This document shows, in pieces, positions 18,000 through 27,900 of a stretch of 64,000 bases of DNA. Where the stretch lies: positions 115,957 through 179,956 of the forward strand of contig NZ_SEWW01000007.1 of the NCBI RefSeq assembly GCF_011090385.1. The letters run 5' to 3'. Position numbers and translations under genes: made by a program. The notes beneath the pieces are model-generated. The model was given only the letters and a program-made list of their open reading frames with translations. It made no database searches and was not told the DNA's origin. This stretch comes from Aquirufa beregesia. Its GTDB lineage: Bacteria; Bacteroidota; Bacteroidia; Cytophagales; Spirosomataceae. Within the stretch, counting starts at the first letter, position 1, and each line of letters opens with the position of its first letter.

Positions 18000-20375
18000 A
18001 TGAAATTTCGACATCTTATTATCATCATATTTAGTCTGTTTTACAGCACTTTATATGCACAAAAATCTACTTTAAGCGGTTATATCAAAGACAGTTCCAA
18101 TGGAGAGGGACTGATTGGAGCCAATGTTTATGTCAAAGAGCTCAAAGTGGGAAATCAAAGTAATACGTATGGATTTTATAGTTTAACCTTAGCTCCTGGG
18201 GAATACACTTTAGTATTTTCTTATACAGGTTATGAAAGAGTGGAGAAGAAAATTCAGTTTTCTAATCAGTCTCAGCAGTTTTCAGTGGAATTGAAACCCG
18301 CCGATAGTGAATTGGCTGAGGTTCGTGTAACGGCCAAGGCCATAGATGAAAATGTCAAGAGCATCGAGATGTCGGTCAATAAGATTGATATAAAAACCAT
18401 TAAAAGAATCCCTGCCTTGTTAGGTGAGGTGGATTTAGTCAGAGCAATTCAACTATTGCCAGGTGTAAGTACAGTAGGCGAAGGTGCTTCAGGATTCAAT
18501 GTTCGAGGCGGTGGTGTAGATCAAAATTTGGTTTTGATGGATGATGCACCTGTGTATAATTCATCACACTTATTCGGTTTTTTTTCCGTCTTTAATCCAG
18601 ATGCCGTAAAGGACGTCAAACTCTTTAAAGGAGGTATTCCTGCTCAATATGGGGGTCGGGTTTCATCTATTTTGGATGTGAAAATGAAAGAAGGGAATAC
18701 GAAAAAGTTGGAGGTCAATGGTGGGATAGGTGTTATTTTCTCCCGACTTTCCATCGAAGCACCATTGATCAAAGATAAAGCATCCTTCATTGTGGCAGCC
18801 CGTAGATCTTATATTGATATTTTAGCCAAGCCTTTTCTAACTGGGAATAATGCCAATGCTCAATTTAATTTTTATGATTTAACTGCTAAGGTCAATTACA
18901 ATATCAATTCGAAGAATACCGTGTTTTTATCTGGCTATTTTGGTCGAGATGTTTTTGGAACTGGATTTGGGTTTAACTGGGGTAATGGTACTTTATCAGC
19001 TAGGTGGAATCACGTATTTTCCAATAAGTTGTTTTTAAATGCCACCAGTTTTTATAGTAATTACGATTATTTATTGGATTCTGATTTAGAAAATAAAAGA
19101 CCAAATGATTCCTTCCGTTGGACTTCCAACATTGTTAATTTAAGTTTTAAACCAGATTTCACTTATTATATTACTCCTGACAATACCTTAACTTTTGGAG
19201 GTCAAATCCTTTCCTATGAATTTAAGCCAGGAAAAGCAGTAGCCTCATCTATTGGAGAAAAAAGAGAGTTTGGGCAAGCCAATAAAAGAGGATTAGAAGC
19301 TTCATTTTATGTAGGAAATGAATTGAAATTTTCTCCGCAGTTTTCAGCACAGTATGGTTTACGTTATTCTCATTATGATTATCAAAGTCTAGATGGAGAA
19401 TATTATAATCGAATAGCTGTACCTATGTCCGCGCAAAATCCATCTGGATATGTTTTGCAGATTAATCAGGTGAATCCAGATCAGGTTATTGCATCATATG
19501 GAAATTTTGAGCCTCGTTTGGCATTGAATTGGACTTTGAATGAGGCGTCATCTTTAAAAGCAAGTTTTAATCGATTGTCGCAATATGTTCATTTGATGTC
19601 CAACACAGCGGCATCCACCCCTTTAGATGTATGGACAAGTTCTACCAATAATATCAAACCACAAATTGCCGACCAAGTAGCTTTGGGATTTTTTAAGAAT
19701 TATGGAGAAAGTGGAAATGATTATGAGGCTTCGGTAGAGGTCTATTATAAAAAGATGCAAAATCAAATTGATTACGCAGACCGGGCAAATTTGTTTTTAA
19801 ATCCATATTTTGAAAAGGACTTATTATTTGGAGATGGGCGTGCTTATGGATTAGAAGTCTTTGTGAAAAAGAATGTAGGCAAGCTGACAGGCTGGTTAAG
19901 CTATACCTTGGCAAGAACGGAGCGTAAGATTGAAGGAATCAATAATAATGAGTGGTATACAAGTCGCTACGACCGGACGCATACCTTAAATTTGATAGGG
20001 CAATATGCCTTATCTGAAAAATGGTCATTTGGAGCAAATTTTGCTTACATCACCGGAGTTCCTTATTCTATTCCCGTACAAAAATATGTTTATGAAGGAA
20101 TAGCCTATCCACAAACAATACCAGGTACGCGAGGTAATATTCGAGTGCCTGATTATCATCGATTAGATATATCAGCTACGAAGAAAAACAAGAAAGGCCT
20201 ATTTGGAAAAGGAACGTCAGAGTGGGTATTCTCTGTTTATAATTTGTATAATCGAAAAAATCCTTTTTCTGTTTATACCCGTCCGAACGAAACAAATTCG
20301 GCTCAGACTGAGGCTGTTCAATTATCGATTATTGGTTCATTCGTTCCAGCAGTAACATATAATTTCTCGTTCTAA
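18000..20375 (+). CDS. TonB-dependent receptor with carboxypeptidase-like N-domain
   Basis: 791 residues. Signal peptide ends near LYAQ; a CarboxypepD_reg-like beta-sandwich follows (about 22-105, STLSGYIKDSSNGEGLIGAN). The plug domain holds LPGVSTVGEGASGFNVRGG and GGIPAQYGGRVSSILD, then the 22-strand barrel ends in VPAVTYNFSF with a terminal aromatic residue. It imports an unknown ligand across the outer membrane using TonB/ExbBD energy. The DUF4249 lipoprotein gene starts 1 nt later, a pairing common in Bacteroidota, so they probably act as one complex. Confidence 0.9.
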   Translation: MKFRHLIIIIFSLFYSTLYAQKSTLSGYIKDSSNGEGLIGANVYVKELKVGNQSNTYGFYSLTLAPGEYTLVFSYTGYERVEKKIQFSNQSQQFSVELKPADSELAEVRVTAKAIDENVKSIEMSVNKIDIKTIKRIPALLGEVDLVRAIQLLPGVSTVGEGASGFNVRGGGVDQNLVLMDDAPVYNSSHLFGFFSVFNPDAVKDVKLFKGGIPAQYGGRVSSILDVKMKEGNTKKLEVNGGIGVIFSRLSIEAPLIKDKASFIVAARRSYIDILAKPFLTGNNANAQFNFYDLTAKVNYNINSKNTVFLSGYFGRDVFGTGFGFNWGNGTLSARWNHVFSNKLFLNATSFYSNYDYLLDSDLENKRPNDSFRWTSNIVNLSFKPDFTYYITPDNTLTFGGQILSYEFKPGKAVASSIGEKREFGQANKRGLEASFYVGNELKFSPQFSAQYGLRYSHYDYQSLDGEYYNRIAVPMSAQNPSGYVLQINQVNPDQVIASYGNFEPRLALNWTLNEASSLKASFNRLSQYVHLMSNTAASTPLDVWTSSTNNIKPQIADQVALGFFKNYGESGNDYEASVEVYYKKMQNQIDYADRANLFLNPYFEKDLLFGDGRAYGLEVFVKKNVGKLTGWLSYTLARTERKIEGINNNEWYTSRYDRTHTLNLIGQYALSEKWSFGANFAYITGVPYSIPVQKYVYEGIAYPQTIPGTRGNIRVPDYHRLDISATKKNKKGLFGKGTSEWVFSVYNLYNRKNPFSVYTRPNETNSAQTEAVQLSIIGSFVPAVTYNFSF

Positions 20376-20376
20376 T

Positions 20377-21297
20377 ATGAAAATCAAAGCTATTTATATC
20401 ATAAGTATTCTTTTCATTGTGGCATTAAGCTCTTGTGAAGACATCGTTCAGTTGGAAAGTCCCAAATCCAATAATTATGTAGTAGTTGAAGCTACATTAA
20501 CGAATTTACTGGGTCCTCAAAAAATTATGCTGACTAAATCTCAAGCCTATTTTGACAATTCAGCTGTGCCTAAAATTAGTGGAGCCGAAGTCAAAGTTCG
20601 AGATAATACAGGCCAAGAATATGTATTTGTGGAGCAAAAAGATCAAGCGGGTACTTATGTATGGCAACCTAAAACACCTACAGAAATATTAGGTAAAATG
20701 GGTATGACCTATCAATTATCCATTAACTGGTCCAATGAGCAATTTGCCGCTTCGGCAACGATGCGCAGAGTACCTACTATTGATTCCTTATTATATCAAT
20801 TTGATGAAGCATCGGGTCGACAAAGAGGGGATGATAAACCTAAGGAAGGGTATGATGCCCAATTTTTTGCTAAGGATTTTTTAGGTTTGGGGGATTGTTA
20901 TCGCGTTAAGACCTTTAAAAATGGGAAGCTATTTAATGATCCATCCAATATATCTGTCATCTATGATGGTGCATTTCAGCAGGGAGCAGCTTCTGATGGA
21001 TTAACCTTTAACCTACCCATCCGCCGATCTATTTCTCCAGAATTGTATGTAGAAAATGATTTAATCAAGGTGGAGCTTTATTCCATTTCCCAGGATCAAT
21101 TCAATTTTTATTCTCAGGCTCGACTGGAATTAAATAATGCAGGATTATTTTCAAGACCAGCAGCTAATATCCCTACCAATATTCAGAATTTGAATAGTAA
21201 TTCTTCTTTCCAAGGAGCAGGATGGTTTGGTGTATCGGCTGTCAGCGTATTTGAAACGAAAGTTGACCCTAAGTTGGCAAGAAAAGGCTTGAAGTAA
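20377..21297 (+). CDS. DUF4249 family outer-membrane lipoprotein
   Basis: 306 residues with a lipoprotein signal peptide (VALSSC, C20 as lipidated cysteine). The body matches the DUF4249 pattern: NYVVVEATLTN, a GAEVKVRDNTG segment, then a beta-rich domain with DSLLYQFDE. These proteins are nearly always encoded after a TonB-dependent receptor, as here, and are thought to be its surface partner. The ligand is not known. Confidence 0.83.
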   Translation: MKIKAIYIISILFIVALSSCEDIVQLESPKSNNYVVVEATLTNLLGPQKIMLTKSQAYFDNSAVPKISGAEVKVRDNTGQEYVFVEQKDQAGTYVWQPKTPTEILGKMGMTYQLSINWSNEQFAASATMRRVPTIDSLLYQFDEASGRQRGDDKPKEGYDAQFFAKDFLGLGDCYRVKTFKNGKLFNDPSNISVIYDGAFQQGAASDGLTFNLPIRRSISPELYVENDLIKVELYSISQDQFNFYSQARLELNNAGLFSRPAANIPTNIQNLNSNSSFQGAGWFGVSAVSVFETKVDPKLARKGLK

Positions 21298-21969
21298 TTA
21301 TTCGAAATTAATGTACAAGGTGACGTTGTGGGTATTAATTCGACTTACTTTGAAATAAGGATTGGTGGAAACAGAAGGTGCTGAATATAGATTGGCTATT
21401 CCATGTGAAAATCTGATTTCGGGCGTGAATTTGAAGTATTTAAAAAATCCTTCAAAGCCGAAACCATATTCTAAGGCAAAATCCACCGTTTGAGCACTTA
21501 AAGCGGCACTATTTTTCTTCACATTAGCCTCTACTCCAAATTTGGATCCAGCCAAAACATACATCCGATGGTTCATTCGTCGGATGGATTTATATTTTAG
21601 TAGCACAGGAATTTCAAACCAAGTAGATTCTCTTGCTATATTGATATCTTCTGCTGGTTTAGGCTGGGTAAAGGTGATTTCCCGGTCATATAGGGCAATA
21701 TTAATTCCAGATTTTAATTCTAAAAACCGATTAAAGGAATAATTTGCCAATCCCCCAATTTGAAATCCAAAATTTCTGGGAGAAATACTTGGGGCTAGCG
21801 TGGGATCAGCCTCCATGCTAAAATTGCTAGAACTTAGGCCAAAGAGGAATCCAAAGTGAACCCTTTTGTCGTCATAATACTCATTATTGATGCGAATGTA
21901 CTTGTTTCCCTGGGCCAAAGAATAAAAGCCAATCAAGTTGAAAACAATAAGTGCCAATAGCTTTTTCAA
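21298..21969 (-). CDS. porT: PorT-like outer-membrane beta-barrel protein (type IX secretion)
   Basis: 223 residues with a signal peptide ending near SLAQ and an eight-strand barrel pattern. DDKRVHFGFLFGLSSSNF matches the conserved start of PorT/SprT, and the barrel ends in VTLYINFE. PorT is an accessory component of the type IX secretion system. The position directly after ubiE (4-nt gap) is the arrangement seen in many Bacteroidota and supports the call. Convergent with the DUF4249 gene with no spacer. A generic porin-family label is the alternative. Confidence 0.72.
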   Translation of the reverse strand: MKKLLALIVFNLIGFYSLAQGNKYIRINNEYYDDKRVHFGFLFGLSSSNFSMEADPTLAPSISPRNFGFQIGGLANYSFNRFLELKSGINIALYDREITFTQPKPAEDINIARESTWFEIPVLLKYKSIRRMNHRMYVLAGSKFGVEANVKKNSAALSAQTVDFALEYGFGFEGFFKYFKFTPEIRFSHGIANLYSAPSVSTNPYFKVSRINTHNVTLYINFE

Positions 21970-21973
21970 ATTC

Positions 21974-22699
21974 CTATTTTGATTTTTGGCCTAAATAAAT
22001 AGAACAGATACCTCCCGTCATGGGAATCCATTGGGTATTTTCATAACCCACATGATGAAAAATATCTAAGAAGTTTTGACCATCAGGAAATGCTTGAACT
22101 GATTCTGGTAAATAGGTATATGCCGCCGGATCTTTGGAAATCATTTTCCCTAATAAAGGAAGGATGAATTTGGAATAGAAGGCATATAATTGCTTCATCG
22201 GGAACGTTCTAGGATTAGAAAACTCTAGAATAAGGCAATATCCTCCAGGTTTCAACACACGTAACATATCACTCAAGCCTTTTTCAAGGTTTTCATAATT
22301 TCGAACACCAAAACTCACAGTAATAGCGTCAAAGCTTTGATCCGAAAAAGGTAGCTTTTCGGAATCGCCCAATTGTAAGTGTATTTTATCTTGTAAGCCC
22401 AGTTTTTTGATTTTCTCGATTCCCACATCTAGCATTCCTTGGGAAATGTCAACCCCTATGATTTTTTCAGGCTGAATTTTTAACGCTTCAATCGCAAAAT
22501 CTCCAGTTCCTGTAGCAATATCAAGCAAGGATTTTATACCCTTGTTTTTCAACAAATTAATCGCTTTTTTTCTCCAGATAATGTCGATTCCTCCGCTAAG
22601 TAAATGATTTAAGAAATCATACTTGGGTGAAATGGAATTGAACATTTCTGCTACTTGTTCCTTTTTTCCTTGCGATTGATTTTTGTAGGGTACTACCAT
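21974..22699 (-). CDS. ubiE: Demethylmenaquinone methyltransferase
   Basis: 241 residues. SAM-dependent C-methyltransferase for the last step of menaquinone synthesis. Motifs: FNSISPKYDFLNHLLS, the SAM loop LDIATGTGDFA, and VSFGVRNYENLEKGL, all diagnostic of UbiE/MenG. A full promoter lies upstream. Cotranscribed with porT. Confidence 0.94.
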   Translation of the reverse strand: MVVPYKNQSQGKKEQVAEMFNSISPKYDFLNHLLSGGIDIIWRKKAINLLKNKGIKSLLDIATGTGDFAIEALKIQPEKIIGVDISQGMLDVGIEKIKKLGLQDKIHLQLGDSEKLPFSDQSFDAITVSFGVRNYENLEKGLSDMLRVLKPGGYCLILEFSNPRTFPMKQLYAFYSKFILPLLGKMISKDPAAYTYLPESVQAFPDGQNFLDIFHHVGYENTQWIPMTGGICSIYLGQKSK

Positions 22700-22731
22700 T
22701 GTTGATTGATTGCTTTAATCCCAAACGTAAA

Positions 22732-22762
22732 TTAGGGTCATTTGTTTCTGCAAATTACCAAA
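22732..22762 (-). promoter_or_regulatory. Promoter of ubiE-porT
   Basis: Minus strand: TTTG (22762-22759), 19-nt spacer, TACGTTTG (22739-22732). Perfect match to the Bacteroidota pattern, with a leader of about 28 nt. Confidence 0.75.
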
Positions 22763-22771
22763 ATTATTTGG

Positions 22772-23698
22772 TTAGGCGGTAGCCATTTGGAATACAGCTA
22801 CCAATATCCACATGAGAGCAAAGCTGATCAACATGGAAAAATTAACTAATGCACCCGCAATGGAGGTGTCAAAATTTAGTTCGTCTGAATAGGTGATGAG
22901 CGTCATACCCACGGGAAGAATGATACAGATTAACATCATATTTCTAAAATGAGCATCAAACGGTAGACTGTAATATAAAAATAAGCCAATGGATAGACCC
23001 AAAAGGTAGCGAATACCGAGTACTTGAAATACCTTAACAAAGGATTTTTTAGGTAATCGTACACTGAAATAAATTCCCATTAATAGCAATACCAAGGGTT
23101 TATTACCTTGTGCAATGGTATCCACTATGCTAGTTAGGAATAAGGGCAAAGGAACTTCCAGTAAATTGACAAGCAATCCAATGATCATGGCTTGAAAAGG
23201 GAAAAGAGACATAATACGCTTAAATACATGTTTCCACATACTACCTCTTTTGGCTTGAGCCGATAAATAATTCCCCATTCCATAAGTCAAAATGAAATTG
23301 ATAAAGGAGTTACCAATGTCAAACATAGCTGCATAAGTTAATCCCTTCCAACCCCAAATCCCTTCAATCAAAGGGTAGGCAAATAAGCCAAGGTTATATC
23401 CTGAGCAACCCATGGTTAAGATTCCCCGGTATTCTGAGCCTTCTTTTTTGAAAATATGAAAACCTACAAATGAACAAAGCAGGGCAAATAAGATACAGAT
23501 TAAGGGCAGCCATAATAGTTCGGAGGTGAATTGTACCTTGATCATGGTGCTAAACACCAAGGCTGGGAAAGTGGTGTGCATCAAAAATTTCGAAATATTT
23601 TTGGCATCATGGGTTGTTACATAACCTAGGCTTTTCAGGATGTAACCTATGGAAATGACAACGAGAGCTGAACCAAAAACAAAATTAGGGGAATTCAT
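22772..23698 (-). CDS. AEC family (auxin efflux carrier-like) permease
   Basis: 308 residues, about ten membrane helices in two five-helix halves. GCSGYNLGLFAYPLIEGIWG in helix 4 is the crossover motif of the AEC/BASS-like fold. Family members move small organic acids or amino acids, but the substrate cannot be predicted. Its start overlaps the end of the upstream kinase gene by four bases (ATGA), so the two are translated together. Confidence 0.85.
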   Translation of the reverse strand: MNSPNFVFGSALVVISIGYILKSLGYVTTHDAKNISKFLMHTTFPALVFSTMIKVQFTSELLWLPLICILFALLCSFVGFHIFKKEGSEYRGILTMGCSGYNLGLFAYPLIEGIWGWKGLTYAAMFDIGNSFINFILTYGMGNYLSAQAKRGSMWKHVFKRIMSLFPFQAMIIGLLVNLLEVPLPLFLTSIVDTIAQGNKPLVLLLMGIYFSVRLPKKSFVKVFQVLGIRYLLGLSIGLFLYYSLPFDAHFRNMMLICIILPVGMTLITYSDELNFDTSIAGALVNFSMLISFALMWILVAVFQMATA

Positions 23699-24906
23699 GC
23701 GTGTATCGGTGGCTTAGGCAAGGAAATTCGGAATGTACTTCCTTTGTTAATTTCTGTGGATTTTAAAATGAGTTTACCCTCATGATAATTTTCGACAATC
23801 CTTTTAGCTAATGTAAGTCCTAATCCCCAACCTCTTTTCTTGGTACTAAATCCTGGGGAAAATATTTTGGACATATTCTTATTGGATATTCCTTTTCCCG
23901 TATCAGAAATATCAATGTAGATGACATTGTTTTTCCCTTCTGAAAGTACAATTTGAATATCTCCGCTACCACTCATGGCATCCACTCCATTTTTACAAAT
24001 ATTTTCAATGACCCATTCAAACAAATATCGATTGACTTTTGCCACTTGGTCTGGGGCCAACATGCTGATGACTTCAATGTGAACTTTACTTGAAATACGG
24101 TTCTTTAAATATTGCAAAAAGGTACTGATTAACTCTTCTAGATTCTCTTCTTTCAGGATAGGGGCAGAGCCAATGTTGGAAAATCTAGTGGTGATGGTTT
24201 CTAAGCGTTGAATATCCTTGGTTAATTCAATGACTATATTAGGATCAATACTAGGTTCATTTCGAAGGATTTCAACCCATGCTGTCAAGGAAGAAAGAGG
24301 CGTTCCTAATTGATGAGCTGTTTCTTTGGCCAATCCTACCCAAACTCGATTTTGTTCAGCCCTTCTCGAATAAGAGAAAAAGATATATCCTAAGAATCCA
24401 ATAATCAATACAACAAGAAGCTGAGAAAGGGGATAATACCGTAGTAATTTCAACAATTTGGAATTTCCATAATAGATGTATTCTTTCTGAAAACCCATGT
24501 CCATTTCAATGGGTTTGTTGTTTTCAGAAATTATTTCGGTCAGCTTTTGTTTGAGTATAACTTGCTTTGCCTCAGTAGAGAGCTGGTTGGGCATTGGGAT
24601 ATTAATGGAATTTAAATGCCCTGAACCATCTTTCCATATAACGGGGATGGTATTGTTTTCATTGATTTTTTTAATCCTTTCAAAAAAGAAATTGATATCA
24701 GCATTCTCATCACTTGTCATGACGTAGCGAATAGTTTCTGCATATAATTCGATTTGCTGCTTTTCTCTTTCTTCTAATTTAGTGACTAAGCCGTCTGTAA
24801 AGTAGAGCGAAAAACCCGCCATGAAAACACAAACAGCAAAAAAAGCCACCTTAAGCCATGTGTCGCGGTTGTAAAAGGCTAGGGGTAAGGAGACTTCTTT
24901 GAACAT
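23695..24906 (-). CDS. Membrane sensor histidine kinase
   Basis: 403 residues: membrane helices at about 17-37 and 161-179 bracketing a sensor region of about 120 residues, then the dimerisation/phosphoacceptor helix with AKETAHQLGTPLSSL (H198), and the ATPase domain with ENICKNGVDAMSG (N box), DTGKGI and RGWGLGLTLAKRI. No response regulator lies nearby, so its partner is elsewhere. Coupling to the AEC permease by an ATGA overlap suggests that the transporter or its solute is linked to the signal. Confidence 0.9.
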   Translation of the reverse strand: MFKEVSLPLAFYNRDTWLKVAFFAVCVFMAGFSLYFTDGLVTKLEEREKQQIELYAETIRYVMTSDENADINFFFERIKKINENNTIPVIWKDGSGHLNSINIPMPNQLSTEAKQVILKQKLTEIISENNKPIEMDMGFQKEYIYYGNSKLLKLLRYYPLSQLLVVLIIGFLGYIFFSYSRRAEQNRVWVGLAKETAHQLGTPLSSLTAWVEILRNEPSIDPNIVIELTKDIQRLETITTRFSNIGSAPILKEENLEELISTFLQYLKNRISSKVHIEVISMLAPDQVAKVNRYLFEWVIENICKNGVDAMSGSGDIQIVLSEGKNNVIYIDISDTGKGISNKNMSKIFSPGFSTKKRGWGLGLTLAKRIVENYHEGKLILKSTEINKGSTFRISLPKPPIHA

Positions 24907-24984
24907 ATGGTGATTTTTCGAACCTAAAAAAGGCTATTCATCACAAAATAGTCACCGTTTATCCAAAAATCAAAAAAAAGTTTC

Positions 24985-25023
24985 TAAGGTACTATGTAAT
25001 GCAAAGTACCTTACGTAGTTTTG
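24985..25023 (+). promoter_or_regulatory. padR -7 element and inverted-repeat operator
   Basis: Perfect 9-bp inverted repeat TAAGGTACT (24985-24993) / AGTACCTTA (25005-25013), 11-nt spacer, directly upstream of TAGTTTTG (25016-25023), an exact -7 box. A PadR dimer bound here would block polymerase, which suggests autorepression. Confidence 0.6.
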
Positions 25024-25047
25024 TATCACATTAAAACACAGAAACCG

Positions 25048-25389
25048 ATGGATATTGAAAATGCCAAGGTGCAGATGAGGAAAGGAATTTTGGAATTCTG
25101 TATTCTGCAGATTATTTCGCGAGGCGAGGTTTACGCATCCAACATGTTGGAAGAATTAACCTCAGCAAAAATCATGGTCGTGGAGGGAACCTTATATCCT
25201 CTTTTAACCCGCCTAAAAAATGCTGGGTTTTTAGATTACAAATGGGTGGAATCTTCCTCAGGCCCACCACGTAAGTATTACGTATTAACAGAAAAAGGAG
25301 GAGAATTTTTAGAAGAACTTCATTTAACATGGGATGAGTTACAAGGCTCAGTACTTCAAATAACCAATCCCGTCACCCCCAATTCATAA
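25048..25389 (+). CDS. PadR-family transcriptional regulator
   Basis: 113 residues: winged-helix domain with RKGILEFCILQIISRGEVYA, VVEGTLYPLLTRLKNAGFL and the wing SSGPPRKYYVLTEKG, plus a short C-terminal dimerisation helix. The frame is open to a TTG at 25021, but that codon lies in the -7 element, so ATG 25048 is the start. It heads a group with PspC and GIN-domain proteins, a frequent combination in Bacteroidota, and probably represses it. Confidence 0.92.
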   Translation: MDIENAKVQMRKGILEFCILQIISRGEVYASNMLEELTSAKIMVVEGTLYPLLTRLKNAGFLDYKWVESSSGPPRKYYVLTEKGGEFLEELHLTWDELQGSVLQITNPVTPNS

Positions 25390-25401
25390 ATCTATTATTG
25401 T

Positions 25402-27834
25402 ATGAAAAAGACCCTTTCAATTAATATCGCAGGGATTATCTTCCACATTGAGGAGGATGCGTTTGCAACATTGGATGCCTATATCAAATCCATCCATGCT
25501 TACTTCGAGAATTTCGAAGGTTCAAAAGAGATTATTGCTGACATTGAAGCAAGAATTGCCGAAAAATTTTGGGGCATTCGGGAGGACGAGAAAACCGAGG
25601 CCATTTCATTGGAACATGTGAATACCTTAATCGCTTCTTTAGGAACTGTAGCAGATTTTCAGGCTTTAGAAAGCGAAGAAGATAAGAAAGAAAGTAACTC
25701 ATCTCAGACTCATTCGACTCATTCAGAAAAGTCTAGTCCTCATCAAAAAGTATTTAGAAGAGATTTGTCAAGGAAAATGATTGGTGGTGTGGCTTCGGGT
25801 TTGGCTCGTTATCTACATGCTGATCCTATTTGGGTTCGTTTATGCATGATCGTTGGATTCTTTGGTCTTATCCCATTATTCCACGTAGCTAATGTCATTT
25901 TCTGGGCTTATGTCATTTGTTGGATTGCTATCCCAGGTGAAATCAATTTAGAAGAGGATAAATCCTTCCGTAAGTTTTACCGCGATCCTGAAAAGAAAGT
26001 AATTGGAGGTGTTATCTCCGGATTTTCTGCCTATACAGGATGGGATTTAGGTTTATTGCGTGTGTTAGCCGTACTCTCTGTATTGTTTTTTGGAACAGGA
26101 ATTGTAGCCTATCTGGTGATATTAATCATAGCACCAGAGGCTAAAACCCTTACCGATAAAATGGAGATGACAGGTGAACCTATCACACTTGAAAATATTG
26201 AAAATAACATCAAAAAGAACTTCCAAAAGGAAGGAGAGGCTGAAGAAAGTGCTTTGACACGTATCTTATTAGTTCCTTTTCGACTGATTGCTGCTTTCTT
26301 TGGTGCATTTAAAGGCTTTTTTATAGCTCTTCGGTGGATTGTTCAAATAGCATTTGGTATCATTTTAACCGTTTTTGGTTTGGGTAGTATCATTGCCTTG
26401 ATTACATTTTCTTCTGTTGGATTCTCAGGATTCGATCATGGTCAAGTTCAAATTGCCTTTGGTGAAGCTATTCCATTATATTTATTAGCTAATGACTTGC
26501 CTTCTTGGACTTATTTAGCCTTCATTGCGGCAATTCTACCTATTCTGGTTTCCATAATTATTTCTGGAGTGTCCTTATTAGCCAACCGTAAATTTTATAA
26601 TAGAACATATAAATACATTGCTACTACATTATGCATTATTGGTTGGGTTGGCTTATTTGTGGCCTTACCAACAGTTGGAAGAAATTTTTCCAGAACAGCT
26701 TCTGTCAATCAAGTAAAAGACATTAGTATTCCGACAAAGCCATTTGTATTTGATATCAAAAAAGAATCTCAAGAGTCGATTTGGGAAAAGATGTTAGGTA
26801 GTAGAGAACTGGTAGATGAGATCTTGGATGATGAAGATATGCATGACTATAATCGCGAAGGATTTACGCGTACGCAAATCACCATTGAGGGATATTCAGG
26901 AACAACGATTCAAGTCATTGAATTTTCAAAATCAAACGGAAAGGACCGTTTAGATGCGGAGAAAAATGCCAGAAGTATTAAATACGATTACTCCATTCAA
27001 AATGATAAAATCATATTTGATAGTCATTTTGGAATTACGAATCAACGATTCAGAAATCAGCGAATGCGTGTTAAGGTGTTGATTCCTTTTGGTCAGAGTT
27101 TTGGAATGACCCGTGATTTTGCTTCCTATATTGAAAATGAAATTCATGGAGGTTACTTCAACGAAAGTACAGGTGACTTATTTGTTGGTTCGATGTGGAA
27201 TTTTACTCCTGAAAAAGGTTTGACTTGTATTAACCGTGAACCGATTGAGGATAAGAATGAGTCATTCCATGAAGATCGTTCTTCCGATGAAATAGGAGTT
27301 AATTTTTCTATCAGTAAGGATTTGGAGAACTTTCAAAGTATAGAAGCCTTGAATACCGAAGGTGCCAGCATTCGCATCGTGTCAGGTGATAAATATGTCA
27401 TTCGCTTTGAAGGAAATGATAAGCCTAGTTTTGTAACGGAAGCTAAAGTGGTGAATGGTATATTGAAATTGGATAAAGTACAATCTGGCGTTCAGATTGA
27501 AATTCAATCCCCTAAGCTCTCTAAAGTGGAATTAGGAGGAAATGCTAGAACTGAAATCAAAGGATTCAATCAAGCTAAATTAGAAGTTGTCTTGCATGAT
27601 TTCCATAGTGTCAATGTTGACGGTACTACGGATTTATTGATTGCTTCATCTGATCAAAACTCTGAGCTTATTGCTCCAAACTTGGTTGTTCAAAAGGCCA
27701 TTGTATCCTTAAAAGATCAATCTAAAATGGATTTACAAGTGATCAAAAGTATTACAGGTAATAAATCCATGGATGCCAATTTAAGTTATCCAACCATTTC
27801 CAACTTACAAGTAAACCTTAAAACGCAAAAATAA
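25402..27834 (+). CDS. PspC-domain membrane protein with C-terminal GIN-like domain
   Basis: 810 residues. A short N-terminal region precedes two PspC domains (about 116-177 with RKMIGGVASGLARYL and 193-250 with KKVIGGVISGFSAYTG), further membrane helices to about 440, then a large extracytoplasmic part. Its last 170 residues are beta-helical with head-GIN/DUF2807-like character (IQSPKLSKVELGGNARTEIK). PspC proteins sense membrane stress in enterobacteria; here the role is unknown. The start lies 12 nt after padR. Confidence 0.83.
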   Translation: MKKTLSINIAGIIFHIEEDAFATLDAYIKSIHAYFENFEGSKEIIADIEARIAEKFWGIREDEKTEAISLEHVNTLIASLGTVADFQALESEEDKKESNSSQTHSTHSEKSSPHQKVFRRDLSRKMIGGVASGLARYLHADPIWVRLCMIVGFFGLIPLFHVANVIFWAYVICWIAIPGEINLEEDKSFRKFYRDPEKKVIGGVISGFSAYTGWDLGLLRVLAVLSVLFFGTGIVAYLVILIIAPEAKTLTDKMEMTGEPITLENIENNIKKNFQKEGEAEESALTRILLVPFRLIAAFFGAFKGFFIALRWIVQIAFGIILTVFGLGSIIALITFSSVGFSGFDHGQVQIAFGEAIPLYLLANDLPSWTYLAFIAAILPILVSIIISGVSLLANRKFYNRTYKYIATTLCIIGWVGLFVALPTVGRNFSRTASVNQVKDISIPTKPFVFDIKKESQESIWEKMLGSRELVDEILDDEDMHDYNREGFTRTQITIEGYSGTTIQVIEFSKSNGKDRLDAEKNARSIKYDYSIQNDKIIFDSHFGITNQRFRNQRMRVKVLIPFGQSFGMTRDFASYIENEIHGGYFNESTGDLFVGSMWNFTPEKGLTCINREPIEDKNESFHEDRSSDEIGVNFSISKDLENFQSIEALNTEGASIRIVSGDKYVIRFEGNDKPSFVTEAKVVNGILKLDKVQSGVQIEIQSPKLSKVELGGNARTEIKGFNQAKLEVVLHDFHSVNVDGTTDLLIASSDQNSELIAPNLVVQKAIVSLKDQSKMDLQVIKSITGNKSMDANLSYPTISNLQVNLKTQK

Positions 27835-27900
27835 ATAGAAGATCATGCAACCATTTGATCATTCATTTCATCTTCTCTACATTCCAAAATAATAACAATC

